Shown piece after piece: positions 56,605 through 64,000 of a stretch of DNA of 64,000 bases. The stretch lies in contig NZ_JAMWYS010000028.1 in assembly GCF_023914155.1 (NCBI RefSeq), positions 248,001 through 312,000 of the forward strand, in the 5' to 3' direction. This DNA is from Solitalea agri (GTDB taxonomy: Bacteria > Bacteroidota > Bacteroidia > Sphingobacteriales > Sphingobacteriaceae). The notes under the pieces were generated by a model. The model did no database searches, had not been told where the DNA came from, and saw only the letters and a program-made list of their open reading frames with translations. Every line of letters starts with the position of its first letter. Positions within the stretch are counted from its first letter, which is position 1. The position numbers and the translations under genes were made by a program.

Positions 56605-56738
56605 AAACCTGGTAAATAGAAACATGTGCATAGATTTTTACGAAATAAAGTAAAAGTGTGGAAAAATATACACAACTTTAATACGAGAATCATGTTCATG
56701 TTAAGTAATCATTTTTTAGATTTTAATATCGAATAAGC

Positions 56739-58172
56739 ATGAAAAATATTCTGATCATTGACGATGAAGTAAACATTGGCCTACTCTTGACCCGCTTTTT
56801 AACCAAACACGGGTTTAACGTTGAAACTGCAACCAGTGGAGCAAAAGCAATGGAGTTGCTAAATGCAAATCGATATGACCTGGTGTTATGTGATTACAGA
56901 TTAGAAGATACTGACGGACGCGAGATGCTGGATAAAATTCTGGCAATCCATCCGCAAACCATTGTTATTATTATTACTGGGTATTCCGATGTTAAAATAG
57001 CGGTAGAGATGGTTAAGAATGGTGCTTATGATTATATATCGAAACCTTTATACCCTGACGAAATATTAAATACGATCAATAAAGCACTTGAAAGTGCACA
57101 GGTTCGCGAAAGTGTAGTTACAGCTCCTAATGTGGAGGAAGTAAGACCGTCAAAACAATCAAAAATTCAACAGGGAGTACTAATTACAAAAAACTATGTT
57201 TTAGGTGATTGCGAGTCGGCAAAAGAACTTTTTCGTCAAATTAGCTTAGTGGCCCCTACTAATTTTAGTGTTATCCTTTTCGGAGAAAGCGGTACTGGTA
57301 AAGAATCGGTTGCTAACATGATCCATCAGAACAGCCCACGGAAAGATAAACCATTTATCCCACTAGATTGTGGTTCATTGTCAAAAGAATTGGCAGGAAG
57401 TGAATTGTTTGGACATGAGAAAGGCTCATTTACTGGAGCCTTGGGACAAAAAATAGGACATTTTGAGATGGCCAATGGAGGGACACTTTTTTTGGATGAA
57501 GTAGCTAATCTTTCATATGATATCCAAGTGTCACTTTTACGCGTGATCCAAGAACGCAAAGTAAAACGAATTGGAGGAAATAAAGAGATTGAACTGGATG
57601 TGCGAATCTTGGTTGCATCGAATGAAAACTTATGGGAGGCTGTCCAAAAGGGTCGTTTCCGTGAAGATTTATATCACCGATTTAATGAATTTAGCATCCA
57701 TATTCCCCCGCTCAGAAGCCGTCATGGTGATTTAATGTTATTTGCAGATCATTTTTTGAAGCAAACCAGCAGCGAACTTAATAAGCATATACTAGGATTC
57801 TCGCCTGAGGTTATTCGCTATTTCGCTCGTTATTCATGGCCGGGCAATATTCGCGAATTGAAAAATGTGGTTCGCCGGGCGGCCTTACTTACCGAAGATG
57901 GCAAAGAAATAGAGTCTCGGTCATTACCGCTGGAATTATTAGAGTTAAATGTACCATTAACGCATCAACAAATAGAAACGCAGCTTACCGAACAGGTAAA
58001 AACGATGGCTTTTAACCGGAACGATTTGAAATCGGCTGCCCAGGAAGCAGAACTCGATACCATTATGAAGGTTTTGAGAGAGGTGAATTTTAATAAAACC
58101 AAAGCAGCTGCCATTCTAAATATTGACCGAAAAACTCTTTATAATAAAATGAAAGCCATGAAGCTTAACTAG
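56739..58172 (+). CDS. sigma54-dependent response regulator (NtrC family)
   Basis: The 477-residue protein has a receiver domain with Asp8/Asp9 and phosphoacceptor Asp52 (LVLCDYRLEDTDG) and a central AAA+ domain. That domain shows Walker A GESGTGKE at 182-189, the sigma54-contact loop GSFTGA at 229-234 and Walker B FLDE at 251-254, then FREDLYHRFNEF and SWPGNIRELKNVV. A Fis-type HTH occupies about 440-475 (NKTKAAAILNIDRKTLYNKM). The contact loop is usually GAFTGA, so Ala is replaced by Ser. The partner kinase starts 7 bases downstream. Confidence 0.95.
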   Translation: MKNILIIDDEVNIGLLLTRFLTKHGFNVETATSGAKAMELLNANRYDLVLCDYRLEDTDGREMLDKILAIHPQTIVIIITGYSDVKIAVEMVKNGAYDYISKPLYPDEILNTINKALESAQVRESVVTAPNVEEVRPSKQSKIQQGVLITKNYVLGDCESAKELFRQISLVAPTNFSVILFGESGTGKESVANMIHQNSPRKDKPFIPLDCGSLSKELAGSELFGHEKGSFTGALGQKIGHFEMANGGTLFLDEVANLSYDIQVSLLRVIQERKVKRIGGNKEIELDVRILVASNENLWEAVQKGRFREDLYHRFNEFSIHIPPLRSRHGDLMLFADHFLKQTSSELNKHILGFSPEVIRYFARYSWPGNIRELKNVVRRAALLTEDGKEIESRSLPLELLELNVPLTHQQIETQLTEQVKTMAFNRNDLKSAAQEAELDTIMKVLREVNFNKTKAAAILNIDRKTLYNKMKAMKLN

Positions 58173-58179
58173 TATTGTA

Positions 58180-60963
58180 GTGAAGAATAGTATAAGCCGG
58201 ATTTTTGGTAATTATGAATTACCCGCACAGTTTATATGGTCAACGCTTATTATTTGTGTGTTGCCTAGCATTTTAAACCTTTTTGGATTTGATTTCGGAG
58301 TTCATGACAGGGTAATTGACATTACTAAATTAAACTCATTGAATTATGAAAGTCAGCAAAATGTAATTTATTATGCCTTAGCGGGTCGTTTTGTTCATAT
58401 AATTCTGGTGAGTATTGCTATTGGCATTGCATTTCTTACCATAATACTCGCTTTCGTCGACTATAGTATTAAACGCGATATTACTACACCTATAGTAGGT
58501 GTAGCGTTGTTTTGTGCAGGCTTGTTCGATGTGTTCCATATACTTTCTGCCACTCAATTATTGTCAATTACAACCGAACTAGTTGATATTTCTGCCTTTA
58601 CCTGGTTGCTAAGCAGTGGTTATCATGCCTTTATCCTTATTATCGGCACAGGGATGTTCCTAATTATGCGACCTGTTGGCAAAACAAGTGATGAACGCTC
58701 CAATGTTCGTTTTGTTACCTTCATAAGCATCATTTTTGTGTTACTTACGTTTTTAACTATCAATGTATTGCTTAGTTTAAAACGTTTGCCGACATCTGCA
58801 ATTACCGGAAAGTTCTATACACATCCTGCAGATGGAATACCACTGTTGATGTATTTTGTTGCGCTGGTATTTGTGTTTCCAAGGTTTTATCAACGCTATC
58901 CGTCAAAATTTTCGTTAACATTAATCCTAAGTCTTTTCCCTGCCATATTTACGCAATTACATATGGCTTTCAGCTCCCAAATTTTCGATAATCATTTCAT
59001 GATCGCACATTTCATGAAAATGGTAACGTATGTGATCCCATTCTGTGGATTAGGGCTCAATTATCTCGAAACCCTGCGTAATGAAAAGGTGGTAATCACA
59101 AATCTTCATCAAGTGGCTGAAGAGCGAAAAAAAGCGGAAGAGCTTATTAGTGGTGTACTCAATAGTTCTACTTATGCAATTATAACTTTTGAAACAATTC
59201 GTAACGAACAAAAGAGCATAATTGATTTCCGATCAATTTTAACAAATCCAGTTGCAGAGTATCTTTTGCGTAAGATTTACAATTACCCCTTTCAGGAAAG
59301 CCTGGTAAATAAAAAATTAACAGAGATTTTCTTGTATGTAAAAGAGTCGGGATTGTTTGACGAATATGTGAAAGTTGTTGAATACGATACGCTCTTTGAA
59401 ACGCAACATTTTTCTAAAAGGCTCAATAAGTGGTTCTATATAAATGCGGTTAAATACCGGGATGGACTTGTTATTGTATTTGATGACATTTCTGAAATCA
59501 AAACCAACGAGATAGAACTTAAGGAAAGTAAAAACTTTATCGAGAAAATAGCCAACAATACCCCAACCGGAATCTTAGTAATTGATATTGAGAAACTAAA
59601 ACCGATATATTGTAATAAGGAGCTATTACAAATTTTAGGTATTACAGAAGAGGAATTATTTCAGGTTGACAGACTTCTTTTAAATTCAATTATTAATGGA
59701 GAAATACAGCTGAATGCCGATGATTATTCTGGTCGATTATATGCAGTAGCGGAAGGTCAAACAGTAGAAAGCGAGTATCGGTTTAAACGACCTTCGGGTG
59801 AGTGGCGCTGGTTGTCTTCACGCAGAGTTGCATTTAGAACAGATTTTCACGGCAATACTACACAGGTACTTAGTGTAATACAGGATATCACCGAAAGAAA
59901 ACATAATCAGGCTAAGATCTTAAAGAGCGAATATAAGTACCGTAGTTTGTTTGAGCAATCGAAAGATGTGATCTTTATTATTAATCGGGATGGTGATATT
60001 ATCGATATTAATCAGTCGGCAGTTAATTTATTCGGAATAAGTCTTTCTGAATTAAAACACGCCAACTTAAAATCATTTTTCTACTTAAAGAATGATTGGG
60101 ACTATTTTCAACAGCAATTAATTCAGCGGGGAAATCTGGTTGATCAGGAGGAAACCTTATTAAGTCATAAAGGTCAACGGATATATGCACTAATTACTGC
60201 TTCCGCGCAATACGATAATGAAGGGCGTTCTATTTTCTTTCAGGGAATCATTCATGATATAACCGTGTTGAAGCGCACAGAGCAAGAGCGTCTTGTTTCT
60301 CAAAAATTAGATGCAACAGAAAGAGTAGCCCGTACAATTGCTCATGAGGTACGAAATCCTTTAACTAATGTAAACCTGGCTCTTGAACAGTTGAAATTGG
60401 AGATAAATGATGCAGATGATAGCTATGACTTCTATTTCGATATTATACAAAGGAACTGTAAGCGTATAAATGTTCTTATAACACAATTGCTTAATAGCAC
60501 CCGTGCTGAATACCTGGAGCTTCAAAAGAAACGGGTTAATACGTTGGTTGAGGAAACATTGGAATTGGCCATCGACAGGATTAAGCTTAATGAAATTAAA
60601 GTTGAAAAAGATTTTATGGAGCCGGATTGCGAGATCTCTGTTGATGATGATAAAATTAAAATAGCGATTCTGAATATTGTCATTAATGCTATTGAGGCAA
60701 TGCAACCCCAAAGAGGAGTATTAAAAATTAAAACTCATTGCGAGGATGATAAGGCTATTGTTGAGATTGCCGACAATGGAACTGGTATACGGCCTGAAAA
60801 TCTTGGTAAATTATTTGAACCGTTTTATACCGAAAAACAGAATGGAAGTGGTTTAGGTTTAACCAGCACGCAAAATATAATCCTTACTCACGCCGGTAGC
60901 ATTGATGTGGAAAGTCAGTTGGGGGTTGGAACACGTTTTATTCTTAAATTTCAGAGGGTGTGA
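58180..60963 (+). CDS. multi-PAS sensor histidine kinase with membrane sensor domain
   Basis: The 927-residue kinase begins with GTG. The first 310 residues contain about eight membrane helices, with a GLFDVFHILSATQL segment that recalls the MASE3 sensor family. Three PAS-like domains follow (about 325-440, 455-570 and 585-695). A HisKA domain has His722 (TIAHEVRNPLTNVNL), and an HATPase domain has NIVINAIEAMQPQ, DNGTGIRPENLG and GSGLGLTSTQNI. It starts 7 bases after the response regulator gene and is its likely cognate kinase. Confidence 0.94.
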   Translation: MKNSISRIFGNYELPAQFIWSTLIICVLPSILNLFGFDFGVHDRVIDITKLNSLNYESQQNVIYYALAGRFVHIILVSIAIGIAFLTIILAFVDYSIKRDITTPIVGVALFCAGLFDVFHILSATQLLSITTELVDISAFTWLLSSGYHAFILIIGTGMFLIMRPVGKTSDERSNVRFVTFISIIFVLLTFLTINVLLSLKRLPTSAITGKFYTHPADGIPLLMYFVALVFVFPRFYQRYPSKFSLTLILSLFPAIFTQLHMAFSSQIFDNHFMIAHFMKMVTYVIPFCGLGLNYLETLRNEKVVITNLHQVAEERKKAEELISGVLNSSTYAIITFETIRNEQKSIIDFRSILTNPVAEYLLRKIYNYPFQESLVNKKLTEIFLYVKESGLFDEYVKVVEYDTLFETQHFSKRLNKWFYINAVKYRDGLVIVFDDISEIKTNEIELKESKNFIEKIANNTPTGILVIDIEKLKPIYCNKELLQILGITEEELFQVDRLLLNSIINGEIQLNADDYSGRLYAVAEGQTVESEYRFKRPSGEWRWLSSRRVAFRTDFHGNTTQVLSVIQDITERKHNQAKILKSEYKYRSLFEQSKDVIFIINRDGDIIDINQSAVNLFGISLSELKHANLKSFFYLKNDWDYFQQQLIQRGNLVDQEETLLSHKGQRIYALITASAQYDNEGRSIFFQGIIHDITVLKRTEQERLVSQKLDATERVARTIAHEVRNPLTNVNLALEQLKLEINDADDSYDFYFDIIQRNCKRINVLITQLLNSTRAEYLELQKKRVNTLVEETLELAIDRIKLNEIKVEKDFMEPDCEISVDDDKIKIAILNIVINAIEAMQPQRGVLKIKTHCEDDKAIVEIADNGTGIRPENLGKLFEPFYTEKQNGSGLGLTSTQNIILTHAGSIDVESQLGVGTRFILKFQRV

Positions 60964-61046
60964 TGAAAAAGTTACAATCTTAATAATCTTCTGTAATACA
61001 GCTTAATAGTAAATAGTTGTGCAAAACAACCAATAAATGGCTAACC

Positions 61047-61084
61047 ATTGCCATGAATATGGCAATTAAATTGCCTTAGCTTTG
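61047..61084 (+). promoter_or_regulatory. stacked inverted repeats and promoter of the OmpA porin gene
   Basis: ATTGCCAT (61047-61054) and ATGGCAAT (61059-61066) form a perfect 20-base palindrome. GGCAAT (61061-61066) and ATTGCC (61070-61075) form a second, overlapping one. TAGCTTTG (61077-61084) is a perfect -7 element, and TGGCAATTAAATTGCC (61060-61075) also fits the sigma54 -24/-12 spacing. Which promoter is used is not decidable from sequence. Confidence 0.55.
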
Positions 61085-61107
61085 ACCCAACAATAAAAAG
61101 TTTAATA

Positions 61108-62364
61108 ATGAACAAATCTACTTTTAAGAAGATAGCTGCTATGTCGCTGGTTGCAGCATTTAGCAGTCTATCGGCGTTTGCCCAAGACGGTGGCGCGAAA
61201 GTGTTTGGCGGGACCAAACAGTTCAGAACTTGGCAAATCGGAGTAAACGGCGGTGTAGCATCACCTGTTGTTTTCTTAGGAGGCCATAACGACTACAACG
61301 AATGGGACGCTAACTTTGGTTACGGCGTTTACATTCAGAAACAATTAACCCATGCCTTTGGTTTAAAATTAGACTATCAAGGTGGTAAAGTAGCTGGAAG
61401 CTATAACGGGTCCACCAATGCACAAGGTTACCCTGGTTTTGATTCATTCTCAACTACCATTAACTATGCAGTTTCATTACAAGGTCAGGTTGATTTAACC
61501 AGCTTGTTATGGAAACGCGATAGCAAAGTTGCCTTGTATCTACAAGGAGGTTACGGTTTAACCGGTTACAAACCAGATGGTGATACCCGTACCGAGCAGT
61601 TCATTCCTGTTGGAGGTGGTTTGAAATTCAAATTGTCAGAAGGCATTGGTTTGGATTTAGGTTACACCATGAACTTTTTGGATGCTGACAACTTGGACAG
61701 AACCTGGTATGGCCCAAGCAATGACAAATGGTCATACGGTTACGCAGGTTTAAACTTTGCCCTAGGAGCCAAAGAGAAGAAAAACCTGGACTGGGCTAAT
61801 CCATATGCTTTGATGTATGATGAGTTGAAAGACAATCAATTACGTCAGGAAGTGGAGGCATTGAAATCACGTGTAGCAGCTAACGAAGGTGAGATTGCCA
61901 ACGTGAAGAAAGATTCAGACGGTGATGGTGTATCGGACATCTTTGATAAAGAGCCAAACACTCCAGCTGGTAACGTGGTAGACGGAGCAGGTCGTACGAT
62001 TGTATTCCCAACTCCAGCACCGGTAGCAGCTCCAGTTGAGCAAAGCAACACCATTCAGTTCGACTTCAACTCAGACAAATTACGTCCAGAGTCAGCAGGT
62101 GCAATTGAAAGCATGGCTAGCGAGTTAAAAGCATCAGGTGGTAAAATGTTGTTAGAAGGTCACGCTTCAGAAGAAGGTACTGAGAAATACAACATGGATT
62201 TATCAAAACGCCGTGCTGCTTCAGTGAAAAAAGCGTTGGTAAAAGCTGGTGTAAAATCAGGTAATATCACCACTAAAGGTTACGGCGAAACTCGTCCGGT
62301 AGCATCTAACGACACTGAAGAAGGTCGTCAGAAAAACCGTCGCGTTGAATTCAAAGTTCAATAA
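61108..62364 (+). CDS. OmpA-family outer-membrane porin with calcium-binding-type repeat
   Basis: The 418-residue protein has a signal peptide (SAFAQ) and an N-terminal beta-barrel of about 200 residues (WQIGVNGGVASPVVFLGGHN and further strands). A short helix precedes a thrombospondin-3-like DSDGDGVSDIFDKEPNTP linker that may bind calcium. The C-terminal OmpA domain is IQFDFNSDKLRPESAGAIE, then EGHASEEGTEKYNMDLSKRRA and RRVEFKV. The coding sequence appears rich in a restricted set of codons, suggesting high expression. It is a likely target of the neighbouring sigma54 system by position only. Confidence 0.93.
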   Translation: MNKSTFKKIAAMSLVAAFSSLSAFAQDGGAKVFGGTKQFRTWQIGVNGGVASPVVFLGGHNDYNEWDANFGYGVYIQKQLTHAFGLKLDYQGGKVAGSYNGSTNAQGYPGFDSFSTTINYAVSLQGQVDLTSLLWKRDSKVALYLQGGYGLTGYKPDGDTRTEQFIPVGGGLKFKLSEGIGLDLGYTMNFLDADNLDRTWYGPSNDKWSYGYAGLNFALGAKEKKNLDWANPYALMYDELKDNQLRQEVEALKSRVAANEGEIANVKKDSDGDGVSDIFDKEPNTPAGNVVDGAGRTIVFPTPAPVAAPVEQSNTIQFDFNSDKLRPESAGAIESMASELKASGGKMLLEGHASEEGTEKYNMDLSKRRAASVKKALVKAGVKSGNITTKGYGETRPVASNDTEEGRQKNRRVEFKVQ

Positions 62365-62390
62365 TCGCAGGTAACGATAAAAGTTAACTA

Positions 62391-62426
62391 AAAAGGGAGT
62401 TCTGATGATTATCAGGACTCCCTTTT
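62391..62426 (+). terminator. strong terminator after OmpA porin gene
   Basis: A 16-pair stem (AAAAGGGAGTTCTGAT with its partner, one wobble) with a 4-base loop is followed by a T-run. Confidence 0.94.
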
Positions 62427-62491
62427 TGTTTAACAGTGGCTGTTACAGATACTTAAACTTGCTGTAATAATCCTTATCTTACATCATATAA

Positions 62492-63526
62492 ATGCCTTTT
62501 ATGTCAATATTCACTTTAAAAGAACGGAACAATATCATACTGGTTATTTTACTGGCATTAGCAGCTTTTTTATTTTATGCGTCGCTCGATATTATTGGAG
62601 CCGTTTTGGGCGCGGTAGTATTCTACACTATTTTCCGGCCATTGAATAAATACCTTATTGAGAAAAAGGGGTGGAAATCCGGTTTGTCATCAATTGCAAT
62701 CATTATTCTTTCCTTCTTTATAATTGTAGTGCCATTCTTTTTTACCATTTCTATGGTGGTAGGCAAAATTCAGGAGTTTAGCCAGAATACTGCGTATATA
62801 AAAGAGTTGCTTGGCAATATTGATAAGTTTGCAGCCCAAAAGTTAAAACAACCTCATTTGGTTCAAGATATTTTTGTGAGAGCCCAAGCTGTAGCAGTCC
62901 AGATTTTTTCAAGTGTACTAGGTCGTGTTGGTCAGGTGCTACTCGAAATTTCAATAATGTATTTTCTGCTTTATTTTATGTTTGCTGACCATCGTGCATT
63001 TGAAGGGGCTTTGATCAAATATTCTCCCTTGTCTAAAGCCAATAGCATTATTTTCGGGCAAGAAATTAAAAATATGACATATTCTAATGTGTTGGGGCAA
63101 GGTTTTATTGCTTTGGTTCAGGGAAGCTTGCTGATGATTGGCTTCTTAATTTTTCACATTCAGGATGCGGTTTTCTGGGGGATAATTACTATCTTTTTAT
63201 CATTTCTTCCGGTAGTGGGAGCCCCATTAATTTTTGTTCCGGCGGCTATTATTCAAATTTCCAATGGAGATACATTTTCAGGAGTAGGAATATTGCTTTG
63301 GGGATTCTTACTAATTACGAATATCGATAATGTACTACGATTCTTTATTTCTAAAAAATTTGCTGATACACACCCCATAATCGTTATTGTAGGCGTTATC
63401 ATCGGCATACCCATCTTTGGTATTTTAGGATTGGTTTACGGGCCATTGCTTATTTCAGGGTTTATTATTCTTACAAATATTTATGTAGCCAATCGAGCTA
63501 TTCTAAAAGAAGAAGAAGTAAATTAA
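62492..63526 (+). CDS. AI-2E family transporter
   Basis: The 344-residue protein has eight membrane helices in the AI-2E/PerM layout: two close N-terminal helices, a periplasmic helical part, and a GFIALVQGSLLMIGF region before ITIFLSFLPVVGAPLIFVPAAI. Members export AI-2-like signals, or sodium in a few cases. The substrate is not known here. A second start is available at 62501. Confidence 0.85.
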   Translation: MPFMSIFTLKERNNIILVILLALAAFLFYASLDIIGAVLGAVVFYTIFRPLNKYLIEKKGWKSGLSSIAIIILSFFIIVVPFFFTISMVVGKIQEFSQNTAYIKELLGNIDKFAAQKLKQPHLVQDIFVRAQAVAVQIFSSVLGRVGQVLLEISIMYFLLYFMFADHRAFEGALIKYSPLSKANSIIFGQEIKNMTYSNVLGQGFIALVQGSLLMIGFLIFHIQDAVFWGIITIFLSFLPVVGAPLIFVPAAIIQISNGDTFSGVGILLWGFLLITNIDNVLRFFISKKFADTHPIIVIVGVIIGIPIFGILGLVYGPLLISGFIILTNIYVANRAILKEEEVN

Positions 63527-63591
63527 GGAAGCTTATCACAATGTTTTGGCATAAAAATTCGTATTATTCATATAACAAAAATTGAAAGGCT

Positions 63592-63822
63592 ATGAACGAT
63601 AACACAAAAGCAATGCTGGCTTTTTTTGCCGGACTGGCTGTAGGTGCCACCCTGGGCATTTTGTTAGCTCCTGAAAAGGGATCTGATTTACGAGATAAGA
63701 TCGGCGACTCTATTAAAAAAAGTGGAGATGATCTTTTAAGTAAAATAAACAGTGGAATTGAATCAGCAAAAAGCCGCTTCTCTAAGACAGTACATCAAGC
63801 CTCTGATGAGCTCGGTGTTTAA
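63592..63822 (+). CDS. YtxH domain protein
   Basis: The 76-residue protein has an N-terminal membrane helix (LAFFAGLAVGATLGILLAPEKGSDLRDKI), the YtxH signature, then a charged helical tail. It is often next to small holin-like membrane proteins, as here, and probably associates with the envelope; the function is unknown. Confidence 0.85.
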   Translation: MNDNTKAMLAFFAGLAVGATLGILLAPEKGSDLRDKIGDSIKKSGDDLLSKINSGIESAKSRFSKTVHQASDELGV

Positions 63823-63829
63823 GCAACTT

Positions 63830-63857
63830 AAGGGAAGTGCTGTTATGTGCTTCCCTT
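63830..63857 (+). terminator. hairpin after ytxH
   Basis: AAGGGAAG pairs with CTTCCCTT with three more inner pairs (two wobble). The T-run is weak, so it may only be a partial terminator before the next gene. Confidence 0.45.
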
Positions 63858-63873
63858 CAATAATCTAAAGCCC

Positions 63874-64000
63874 ATGAATGAAACGAAGGAACAATTTGAC
63901 ACTAATACCCTGATAGAAAATATCAAAGATTACGCTTCATTAAAAGCTCGGTTAATAACCCTTTCGGTTACCGAGAATACGGCTAATCTTTTAGCCAGTT
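63874..64000 (+). CDS. truncated gene, holin-like membrane protein family
   Basis: The frame starting at ATG 63874 is open to the window end: MNETKEQFDTNTLIENIKDY, then ASLKARLITLSVTENTANLL. The opening with a hydrophilic helix followed by TENTANLLAS resembles the start of the phage-holin-type (PF07332) envelope proteins that often follow ytxH genes in Bacteroidota. Only 42 residues are visible, so this is tentative. Confidence 0.6.
   Translation, partial: MNETKEQFDTNTLIENIKDYASLKARLITLSVTENTANLLAS

Noticed and set aside
1-64000. CRISPR arrays, insertion sequences, phage genes, tRNA or rRNA genes
   Set aside because: No regularly spaced repeats, transposase motifs, phage modules or cloverleaf-like segments were seen on reading both strands; a dedicated tRNA or repeat search was not possible.

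Overview
This window is chromosomal DNA from a member of the Bacteroidota, most likely a Sphingobacteriales-type organism. The main signs are AT-rich DNA, TAnnTTTG-type -7 promoter elements, a gldH gliding lipoprotein next to a cysteine-rich PSP1/RicT protein, a TonB-dependent receptor with a carboxypeptidase-regulatory-like N-terminus, a FISUMP lipoprotein, DUF2911, an inner-membrane LytS/LytTR pair, and the fused ThrA-ThrB-ThrC order. The phylum is a family-level inference; I could not search for a species. I saw no rRNA or tRNA gene, CRISPR array, insertion sequence or prophage.

Layout. 1-2013 is the end of a surface-polysaccharide cluster (sugar N-acetyltransferase, Wzx-type flippase). 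2048-4744 is an NmrA-SDR-AraC operon with a helically phased direct repeat in front of it. 4773-6694 (minus) holds hisS and a low-Mr tyrosine phosphatase. 6849-8953 holds an ALDH7-type dehydrogenase and an orphan gene. 9013-12963 (minus) holds a stand-alone TonB C-terminal domain protein, gldH, ricT and holB. 13052-14170 is ruvX-def. 14178-16462 holds a ceramidase-like membrane protein and a PhzF-VOC pair. 16488-21522 is the threonine operon thrA-thrB-thrC, preceded by a good promoter and a 35-codon Thr/Ile-rich leader peptide. 21633-29773 contains two S41 peptidases, fumC, a GNAT, lipoproteins, a ThuA-like protein, and csbD-like/clpS.

30045-33850 (minus) contains a FISUMP lipoprotein, a TPR-like secreted protein and a broken TonB-dependent receptor. 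34122-39845 is a complete tripartite RND efflux operon. 39940-42237 (minus) is a LytS-type kinase, an acidic unknown protein and a LytTR regulator, tightly coupled. 42409-46212 contains a glycine-zipper OmpA lipoprotein, an S9 peptidase and a DUF2911 protein. 46286-48488 is an ECF sigma/putative anti-sigma/lipoprotein unit diverging from a small membrane protein. 48565-53323 (minus) contains a hotdog thioesterase, a PAS histidine kinase, glnS and a membrane protein. 53477-56351 contains a B12-binding protein, enoyl-CoA hydratase, a beta-barrel protein and AMP nucleosidase. 56739-60963 is a sigma54-activator response regulator with its histidine kinase, followed by a major OmpA-type porin (61108), an AI-2E transporter, a YtxH protein and a truncated holin-like gene at the edge.

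The most interesting non-coding signals are: the Thr/Ile leader of the thr operon; a TTTGGCTACA direct repeat spaced 21 bp before the AraC-containing operon; a -24/-12 sigma54-like promoter plus a long structured leader before the sigma54 regulator; and stacked ATTGCC/GGCAAT inverted repeats at the promoter of the OmpA gene just downstream. None of these amounts to a demonstrable new defence or mobile system. The best candidates for new biology are regulatory, together with the acidic third protein of the LytS/LytTR unit.
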